A stretch of DNA of 5,434 bases from Desulfobulbaceae bacterium (GTDB taxonomy: Bacteria > Desulfobacterota > Desulfobulbia > Desulfobulbales > SURF-16). Location of the stretch: positions 1 through 5,434 of the forward strand of contig JAGHCC010000205.1 of NCBI GenBank assembly GCA_021160685.1, given 5' to 3'. Made by a program: the position numbers and the translations under genes. Position 1 is the stretch's first letter. Each line of letters begins with the position of its first letter. This document shows positions 1 through 4,452 of the stretch, piece by piece. The notes beneath the pieces are model-generated. The model made no database searches, was not told where the DNA came from, and worked only from the letters and a program-made list of their open reading frames with translations.

Positions 1-101
1 AACCCCTGGTTTTAATCCTTGTGCCCTTGATGACGCTTCCTTCCGTAGTTCGAAACGGGGTGAGGCGTTTTCTGGCAATAGGGTAACGTAAGAGGCAGCA
101 A
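1..101 (+). other. Junction with an unidentified upstream gene
   Basis: This stretch precedes fabF. Frame 1 stops at 13-15 after Asn-Pro-Trp-Phe. Frame 2 is open from the window edge to a stop at 89-91, and frame 3 to a stop at 84-86. Any of the three could be the tail of an upstream gene, and too little is present to choose. Acyl carrier protein often sits just before fabF, but neither longer frame resembles the acidic C-terminus of an ACP. If frame 1 is right, 86 bases of spacer containing a hairpin separate the genes; if frame 2 is right, only 10 bases separate them from the fabF start. Confidence 0.3.
33..68 (+). other. Hairpin upstream of fabF
   Basis: Bases 33-39 pair with 62-68 (7 bp, one G-U). 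After a single mismatch (40/61), 41-46 pair with 55-60 (6 bp, two G-U). The loop is the 8 bases 47-54. Three further T residues (69-71) follow, which is short for an intrinsic terminator, and only about 30 bases remain before fabF for a new promoter. A processing or partial attenuation role between an upstream gene and fabF is more plausible than full termination. The pairing is read directly; the function is inferred. Confidence 0.4.
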
Positions 102-1349
102 GTGAAAAGAAGAGTCGTGGTAACAGGTGTTGGCCTTGTGACACCTTTGGGAACCGGTGTAGACAAGACGTGGGAAGGTTTGTGTGCTGGCAAAAGCGGT
201 ATTGGGCCAATCACCAGATTTGACGTTAGTGATTACGCCGTGAAAATTGCCGCTGAGGTCAAAGATTTTCATGTAGATGATTTTATAGAAAAAAAATTGG
301 CCAAGCATCTTGAATTTTTTGTTCAATACGCTCTTGCTGCCGCAGACATGGCCTTGAAGGATGCCGATTTTTCCATAACTGAAGAAAATTCCACCAGGGT
401 CGGGGTCATTACCGGTTGTGGCCTGGGAGGGCTTCCCGCCATAGAAAAGTATGCCGATATTGTGCGGGAACGTGGCCCCAGGCGCATTACCCCCTTCTTT
501 ATCCCCATGGTCATCCCTAACATGGGCGCCGGTCATATTTCAATTGTGAATAAAGCGAAAGGCCCGAATATGTCGTTGACGACTGCCTGCGCCGCTGGCA
601 CCCACGCGGTGGGGGAAGCCTTCAGGTTGATCAGTGACGGAAAATGTGATGCGGCTATAACCGGTGGCAGTGAATCCACCATCTGTCCGCTGGCTGTCGC
701 CGGATTTAACTCCATGAAGGCCCTGTCAAGACGAAATGATGAACCAGAAAAGGCTTCCCGTCCTTTTGATAAGGATCGTGATGGTTTTGTTATTGCCGAA
801 GGTGCCGGCATGCTGATTTTGGAAGAGCTGGAACTTGCCAGGGCACGAGGAGCAAAAATATATGCGGAAATGGCCGGATACGGTTTGTCCGGGGATGGGT
901 ATCATATGGCTGCCCCGCCGGAAGACGGTGACGGCGCTGTTCGCTGTATGCAGATGGCTCTCGATGATGCCGGCATGAATCCTGCTGATATCGGTTACAT
1001 TAATGCCCACGGCACCTCTACTCCGTTGAATGATGTGGTGGAAACCAGAGCGATCAAACAGGTTTTTCAAGAGCATGCCTTAAAACTTGCAATCAGTTCC
1101 ACTAAATCCATGACCGGTCACATGCTGGGAGGCGCAGGCGGAATTGAGGCGGTTTTCACCGCATTATCGCTTTATCACCAGTTAATTCCTCCCACTGCAA
1201 ATCTGGAAAATCCGGGTCCGGAGTGCAATCTGGACTATGTGCCGGGCACAGCCAGAGAATGCAATATCCAGGCGGCGATGTCCAACTCTTTTGGTTTTGG
1301 CGGAACGAATGCGGTGGTGATCATGAAACGGTACGGAGATTCAAAGTGA
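102..1349 (+). CDS. fabF: Beta-ketoacyl-ACP synthase II (KAS II)
   Basis: Cytosolic condensing enzyme of type II fatty acid synthesis: it joins malonyl-ACP to a growing acyl-ACP, releasing CO2 and lengthening the chain by two carbons. The 415-residue product has the usual family length and begins KRRVVVTGVGLVTPLG. The thiolase-fold catalytic set is complete: nucleophile Cys163 in TACAAGTHA, His303 in NAHGTSTPLND, Lys335 in STKSMTGH, and His340. SRPFDKDRDGFVIAEGAG and the C-terminal NSFGFGGTNAVVIMKR are also typical. The GTG start is supported by AAGAGG at 90-95, six bases upstream, and by alignment to the usual N-terminus. The gene overlaps rpiB by four bases (GTGA), which suggests translational coupling. 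FabF is preferred over FabB because of the length and the motif set; nothing is missing. Confidence 0.97.
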   Translation: MKRRVVVTGVGLVTPLGTGVDKTWEGLCAGKSGIGPITRFDVSDYAVKIAAEVKDFHVDDFIEKKLAKHLEFFVQYALAAADMALKDADFSITEENSTRVGVITGCGLGGLPAIEKYADIVRERGPRRITPFFIPMVIPNMGAGHISIVNKAKGPNMSLTTACAAGTHAVGEAFRLISDGKCDAAITGGSESTICPLAVAGFNSMKALSRRNDEPEKASRPFDKDRDGFVIAEGAGMLILEELELARARGAKIYAEMAGYGLSGDGYHMAAPPEDGDGAVRCMQMALDDAGMNPADIGYINAHGTSTPLNDVVETRAIKQVFQEHALKLAISSTKSMTGHMLGGAGGIEAVFTALSLYHQLIPPTANLENPGPECNLDYVPGTARECNIQAAMSNSFGFGGTNAVVIMKRYGDSK

Positions 1350-1801
1350 AAATTGCAATTGGCTGTGACCACGGCGGACTCACTTTAAAAAATGAAATTC
1401 TTGATCTCCTGGCCGCAAGCGACCATCAAGTGATGGATCAGGGAACTTTTTCCTCTGATTCCGTTGATTATCCTGATTTTGCTAGAAAAGTGTGTGGTCT
1501 TGTAGCAAGTGGTGCATGTGATCGTGGGATCTTGATTTGCGGGACGGGCATTGGCATGTCCATGGCCGCAAATCGAAATGAGTTAATCAGAGCAGCCCTT
1601 TGCCATGAGCTTTTTACAGCCAGGATGAGCCGTGAACATAATGATGCAAATGTACTCTGCCTTGGGGCCAGGGTCATTGGTCCCGGACTGGCGTTGGAAA
1701 TGGTACAAGTTTGGCTTGAGACCAAATTCGACGGTGATCGGCATCTCAAGCGTATTAAAATGTTTTCAAAAATCGAGCCATCTGCGCTGAAGGCTGACTA
1801 G
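1346..1801 (+). CDS. rpiB: Ribose-5-phosphate isomerase B
   Basis: Interconverts ribose 5-phosphate and ribulose 5-phosphate in the non-oxidative pentose phosphate pathway. The product is 151 residues, usual for the RpiB/LacAB family. Visible active-site features are CDHGG (Asp8, His9), the catalytic-base Cys65 in GILICGTGIGMS with its phosphate-binding Gly-Thr-Gly loop, His98 in SREHNDANVLCLG, and the phosphate-binding arginines Arg132 and Arg136. The GTG at 1346 is chosen because MKIAIGCDHGG is the family N-terminus and CGGAG (1334-1338) lies seven bases upstream; a longer in-frame extension to 1223 merely overlaps fabF. The TAG stop (1799-1801) lies within the CTAG that flanks a MITE-like element, so the insertion apparently left the protein intact. 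LacA/LacB are unlikely given the motifs and the absence of lac genes. Confidence 0.95.
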   Translation: MKIAIGCDHGGLTLKNEILDLLAASDHQVMDQGTFSSDSVDYPDFARKVCGLVASGACDRGILICGTGIGMSMAANRNELIRAALCHELFTARMSREHNDANVLCLGARVIGPGLALEMVQVWLETKFDGDRHLKRIKMFSKIEPSALKAD

Positions 1802-1945
1802 GAGGCTGTCCGAGAATAGGCATTTTTTCTCAAATCGAGGCATTTTGAAAAAATAAGCACAGTCATAATAGTTGATATTACGAGCATTATTTTTTTAAAA
1901 TAACGAAGCGTTGGGGAAAAAGGGCATTCTCGGACAGCTTCCTAG
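1798..1945. mobile_element. MITE-like element with terminal inverted repeats and flanking CTAG
   Basis: The left end 1802-1817 (GAGGCTGTCCGAGAAT) matches the reverse complement of 1926-1941 at 15 of 16 positions. CTAG flanks both sides (1798-1801 and 1942-1945), giving 19 of 20 including this palindrome. Weaker symmetry continues inward (T-rich left, A-rich right). The interior has no ORF of note but holds a perfect 7-bp hairpin (1887-1893 with 1897-1903, loop TTT). A non-coding core of about 140 bp between inverted repeats is what a miniature inverted-repeat element, mobilised by a transposase elsewhere, looks like. CTAG fits the YTAR-type target duplication known for some IS5-family elements, though a palindromic flank cannot be told apart from an extension of the repeat. 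The family is not assigned. Confidence 0.7.
1872..1901 (+). promoter_or_regulatory. Possible sigma-70 promoter inside the MITE-like element, facing glyA
   Basis: TTGATA at 1872-1877 (5 of 6 to TTGACA) is separated by 18 bases from TAAAAT at 1896-1901 (5 of 6 to TATAAT). The -10 lies in the AT-rich interior hairpin. Transcription would begin near 1908 and give glyA a leader of about 300 bases. The region is very AT-rich, so a chance match is possible. Confidence 0.3.
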
Positions 1946-1987
1946 CAAGAGTAGCAAGAGTAGCAAGAGTAGCAAGAGTAGCGAGAC
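1943..1987 (+). repeat. 9-bp tandem repeat array (TAGCAAGAG)
   Basis: Four perfect copies of TAGCAAGAG occupy 1943-1978, followed by a degenerate copy, TAGCGAGAC (1979-1987). The first copy begins with the TAG of the CTAG that flanks the MITE-like element. If that element were removed with one CTAG, the rpiB stop codon TAG would itself form the start of the array. The unit is three codons long, but in this position it is downstream of the stop and so non-coding. Copy number is likely to vary by slippage. Confidence 0.85.
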
Positions 1988-2099
1988 AAGAGCTAAAAGG
2001 AATGGCATAGGGAAAAAGTCCTTATCCCATCCACCACAAGCCTTCAAACTCTCCGAAAATTATTTTCTATTTAATTAATCGCAAATTTAAACGATGCCG
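1988..2099 (+). other. Non-coding stretch with no recognised feature
   Basis: No ORF of meaningful length, tRNA or known riboswitch motif is visible. It is AT-rich toward its 3' half, around 2055-2090, which includes a TTAATTAA palindrome. A glyA promoter could lie here, but no -35/-10 pair stands out. Confidence 0.5.
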
Positions 2100-2184
2100 A
2101 AATTGTCGGTCTCGTAAAAAACAACGAAGAGATTATATTTTTGTTTTACAGATTTTTTTACGAGGCTATCGGAATTGACAATTT
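2100..2184 (+). promoter_or_regulatory. Long inverted repeat in the glyA leader, with a competing terminator-like fold
   Basis: Bases 2100-2107 (AAATTGTC) are complementary to 2177-2184, and 2111-2121 (CTCGTAAAAAA) to 2154-2164, all perfectly. A 3/12 asymmetric internal loop separates the two stems and the apical loop is 32 bases. A second fold is possible: 2114-2119 with 2144-2149 and 2122-2124 with 2141-2143 (9 bp with a 2-base bulge), followed three bases later by seven T residues (2153-2159). The two folds exclude each other, because the T run is part of the stem in the larger one. This could be an attenuator for glyA or simply a second mobile-type inverted repeat. The stems are poor in GC. 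No conserved glycine, THF or SAM riboswitch motif is recognised. Confidence 0.45.
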
Positions 2185-2212
2185 ATGTATTAAGATTTTA
2201 GGGTGATTCGTT

Positions 2213-3469
2213 GTGTCTTCTTTAAAACAGATTGATCCTGAGGTTTATCGTTCCATCAATTATGAATTGGAGAGACAGTCCAATCAGCTTGAATTAATTG
2301 CCTCGGAGAATATTGTCAGCACGGCAGTACTTGAGGCCCAGGGTTCAATTTTTACAAATAAGTACGCCGAGGGATATCCCGGCAAGCGTTATTATGGTGG
2401 CTGCGAGTATGCCGACCAGATTGAATCGTTGGCGATTTCCAGGGCGAAAGAGCTGTTTCAAGCTGAATACGCCAATGTCCAGGCCCATTCCGGCAGCCAG
2501 GCCAATATGGCAGTGTATTTTGCCGTCCTGAATCCAGGCGATAAAATTCTGGGTATGGATTTGGCTCATGGCGGTCATTTGACCCATGGTGCTAAGGTTA
2601 GTTTTTCCGGTCAGTTGTATGATGTTTCCTCTTATGGAGTTGACAGGAAGAGCGAGCAGATTGATATGGCAGCGCTGGAGCAGATTGCCTTGGAAACCCG
2701 ACCGAAAATGATCATTGCCGGCGCCAGCGCCTATCCTCGTGTGATCGATTTTGAGGGATTTCGCCGTATCGCTGATCAGGTAGGGGCCTTTTTGATGGTG
2801 GATATGGCTCATATCGCTGGTCTGGTTGCCGCCGGAGTTCATCCGTCACCAATTCCCTGGGCTGATTTTGTTACTACGACCACCCATAAAACCCTGCGCG
2901 GCCCAAGGGGCGGTCTGATTCTTGCCAAAGAAGAATATGGCAAAAAGTTAAACAGTAAGATTTTTCCCGGTATCCAGGGTGGGCCGCTTGTTCATGTCAT
3001 CGCAGCCAAGGCCGTAGCCTTTAAGGAGGCCATGAATGAGCGTTTCAAGCTGTATCAGCAGCAGGTTGTCAGCAACGCCCAGGCGTTGAGCCAAAGACTT
3101 CTTGAGCACGGTTTCCGAATTGTATCAGGTGGGACGGATAATCATCTTCTTTTGGTCGATTTAACTCCGAAAAATATCACCGGCAAGGAAGCGGAAGAGG
3201 CCCTGGAAAATGCCGGTCTAACGGTGAATAAAAACGCCATTCCCTTTGACCGGCAGAGCCGTTTTGTCACAAGTGGGATTCGTATCGGCACCCCGTCGGT
3301 AACCACCCGCGGTTTGCGTGAAGAGGAAATGCGAAAAATTGGTGACTGGATCAACCGTATTATCAGCAGCCGGGATAGCGGTGAAGAGTTGGCTGCAATT
3401 CGTCTTGAGGTTCGTCTGCTTTGCGATGAGTTTCCGATTTATCCGGATCTTGAAAGGGATAACGTTTGA
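2213..3469 (+). CDS. glyA: Serine hydroxymethyltransferase
   Basis: PLP-dependent cytosolic enzyme that converts serine and THF to glycine and 5,10-methylene-THF, the main one-carbon source for thymidylate, purine and methionine synthesis. The 418 residues match the bacterial length. Motifs seen: Tyr51 and Glu53 in YAEGYPGKRYYGGCEY, HSGSQAN for PLP phosphate binding, His122 in GGHLTHG (stacks on PLP), Asp197 and His200 in MVDMAHIAGLVAAG, the Schiff-base Lys226 in TTTTHKTLRGPRGG, and carboxylate-binding Arg357 in SGIRIGTPSVTTRG. The start is GTG: GGTGAT at 2202-2207 is complementary to the 16S tail and the protein begins SSLKQIDPEVY as expected. It is separated from rpiB by 411 bp of repeats, so it may have its own promoter. 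The dCMP deaminase gene follows after six bases. No defect is visible. Confidence 0.97.
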   Translation: MSSLKQIDPEVYRSINYELERQSNQLELIASENIVSTAVLEAQGSIFTNKYAEGYPGKRYYGGCEYADQIESLAISRAKELFQAEYANVQAHSGSQANMAVYFAVLNPGDKILGMDLAHGGHLTHGAKVSFSGQLYDVSSYGVDRKSEQIDMAALEQIALETRPKMIIAGASAYPRVIDFEGFRRIADQVGAFLMVDMAHIAGLVAAGVHPSPIPWADFVTTTTHKTLRGPRGGLILAKEEYGKKLNSKIFPGIQGGPLVHVIAAKAVAFKEAMNERFKLYQQQVVSNAQALSQRLLEHGFRIVSGGTDNHLLLVDLTPKNITGKEAEEALENAGLTVNKNAIPFDRQSRFVTSGIRIGTPSVTTRGLREEEMRKIGDWINRIISSRDSGEELAAIRLEVRLLCDEFPIYPDLERDNV

Positions 3470-3475
3470 TTCATT

Positions 3476-3925
3476 ATGAAAAAATGTGATCGGCCTTCCT
3501 GGTCCGAATATTTTATGTCCATTACGGAACTTGTGGCCCAGCGTTCTACATGTATACGGCGCAAAGTTGGAGCTATACTTGTCAGGGACAAGAGGATTAT
3601 AGCAACCGGCTATAATGGAGCTCCGTCCGGCATCAAACATTGTCTGGATGTTGGTTGCCTGCGTGAACAGATGGGGATTCCATCTGGAGAACGACATGAA
3701 CTCTGCCGAGGATTGCACGCCGAACAAAACAGCATCATCCAGGCTGCCCTTCATGGCACAAGTATTGAGGGGGCAACCCTTTACTGCTCTAATATGCCCT
3801 GTTCAATCTGCAGCAAAATGTTGATCAATGCCAGAATTGTTGAGATCTTTTTTAAAGAAGGTTATGCTGATCCTCTTGCTTCGGACATGTTGACCGAGGC
3901 AGGGATTCCTTATCATCAGATTTAA
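3476..3925 (+). CDS. comEB: Deoxycytidylate (dCMP) deaminase family protein
   Basis: Zinc-dependent deaminase of 149 residues, most likely converting dCMP to dUMP for thymidylate synthesis. The catalytic set is complete: zinc ligand His81 and proton-shuttling Glu83 in LHAEQN, and Cys109 and Cys112 in MPCSIC. RPSWSEYFMSITELVAQRSTC at the N-terminus and ATGYNGAPSG, followed by IPSGERHELCRG, are typical of the dCMP deaminase/ComEB branch rather than cytidine deaminase or tRNA adenosine deaminase. The symbol is that of the B. subtilis relative; members of this family are allosterically controlled by dCTP and dTTP. The ATG lies six bases after the glyA stop. The nearest purine-rich site (AAGGG at 3454-3458) is 17 bases away, so translation probably depends on coupling to glyA. 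Its position beside glyA fits joint supply of dUMP and methylene-THF. Confidence 0.92.
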   Translation: MKKCDRPSWSEYFMSITELVAQRSTCIRRKVGAILVRDKRIIATGYNGAPSGIKHCLDVGCLREQMGIPSGERHELCRGLHAEQNSIIQAALHGTSIEGATLYCSNMPCSICSKMLINARIVEIFFKEGYADPLASDMLTEAGIPYHQI

Positions 3926-3926
3926 T

Positions 3927-3977
3927 GTAACTATTCAGGTAGGGATACAAATTTACCTTTAACTCCTGATTAGTTAC
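3927..3977 (+). repeat. Inverted repeat between the dCMP deaminase gene and nrdR
   Basis: Bases 3927-3939 (GTAACTATTCAGG) pair with 3965-3977 (CCTGATTAGTTAC) at 12 of 13 positions, the only mismatch being 3934/3970. The loop is 25 bases and contains AGGTA and TACCT, which could form a small competing stem. No T run follows, so it is not an intrinsic terminator. The arm ends 12 bases before the nrdR ATG. It does not resemble the NrdR box as I know it (paired ACAnTATAT-like motifs). It may be an RNA processing or stability element, or an operator; the function is unknown. Confidence 0.55.
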
Positions 3978-3989
3978 GATTTAATTATT

Positions 3990-4451
3990 ATGAAATGTCC
4001 CTATTGCGGCCATTTGGAAAGCAAGGTGGTCGATTCCCGCCTGAACAAGGAATACACCACAACGCGAAGGCGTAGATTGTGTTGTGCTTGCGGTCGTCGT
4101 TTTACCACCTATGAGCGATTGGAAGTAACAATGCCCATGCTCATTAAAAAAGACGGCCGCCGTGAGAGCTGGGATCGTGCTAAAGTTGTTGAAGGGTTGA
4201 AAAAGGCCTGTGAAAAACGACCTGTCAGTATAACCGAGATTGATGATTTTGTTGATTCTCTGGAGCGCGAGTTACAGGATATGGGAGAAAGGGAAATTCC
4301 TGTCCGACTAGTCGGGGCCAGGGTCATGGAAGGGTTGAGAACAATGGATGAGGTTGCCTATGTTCGTTTTGCCTCGGTCTACCGGCAGTTTAAGGATTTG
4401 AATGAATTCATGGATGAGCTGAAGGGATTGTTGAGCAAAAAGGAGCAGTAG
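3990..4451 (+). CDS. nrdR: Transcriptional repressor NrdR
   Basis: Nucleotide-sensing repressor of ribonucleotide reductase operons: it binds ATP/dATP through its ATP-cone and NrdR-box DNA through a zinc ribbon. The 153 residues are the standard length. The zinc ribbon is Cys3 and Cys6 (MKCPYCG) with Cys31 and Cys34 (LCCACGRRFTTYERLE), and an additional Cys32 sits within it. The ATP-cone runs from about residue 49 to 139, starting IKKDGRRESWDR and ending with the hallmark VAYVRFASVYRQFKD (Tyr124, Tyr131). The ATG is certain from the invariant N-terminus, yet no Shine-Dalgarno sequence is visible in the AT-rich bases before it. The nrd target genes are not in this window. The 3' end carries the ribosome binding site of ribD. 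Confidence 0.97.
   Translation: MKCPYCGHLESKVVDSRLNKEYTTTRRRRLCCACGRRFTTYERLEVTMPMLIKKDGRRESWDRAKVVEGLKKACEKRPVSITEIDDFVDSLERELQDMGEREIPVRLVGARVMEGLRTMDEVAYVRFASVYRQFKDLNEFMDELKGLLSKKEQ
4440..4445 (+). promoter_or_regulatory. Ribosome binding site that sets the ribD start
   Basis: AAGGAG lies inside the last codons of nrdR, seven bases before GTG 4453. The other in-frame candidate, ATG 4477, has no such site, and starting there would remove residues EPDRQFM that resemble the usual RibD N-terminus. This favours the GTG start and coupling to nrdR. Confidence 0.8.
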
Positions 4452-4452
4452 G

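Noticed and set aside
44..60. GTTCGAAA resembling a tRNA T-loop
   Set aside because: The flanking bases do not form a proper 5-bp T stem in that register, and no acceptor, D or anticodon arms are present.
12..536. 174-codon ORF on the - strand over fabF
   Set aside because: It lies antisense to fabF, whose catalytic motifs prove the + strand is coding. The translation shows no domain character.
1798..1945. The terminal inverted repeats as an intrinsic terminator after rpiB
   Set aside because: The loop between the arms is over 100 bases and the right arm is followed by CTAGCAAGAG rather than a T run.
1943..1987. Short regular repeats as a CRISPR array
   Set aside because: The 9-bp units are contiguous with no spacers, and no cas genes are nearby.
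2175..2203. Perfect TTGACA at 2175-2180 as a glyA -35 box
   Set aside because: At 16-18 bases spacing the -10 position reads TTTAGG or similar, which is poor. It also overlaps the inverted-repeat arm, which explains the bases equally well.
1988..2212. Known glycine, THF or SAM riboswitch ahead of glyA
   Set aside because: I see none of the conserved core motifs of these classes. A covariance-model search would be needed to exclude divergent forms.
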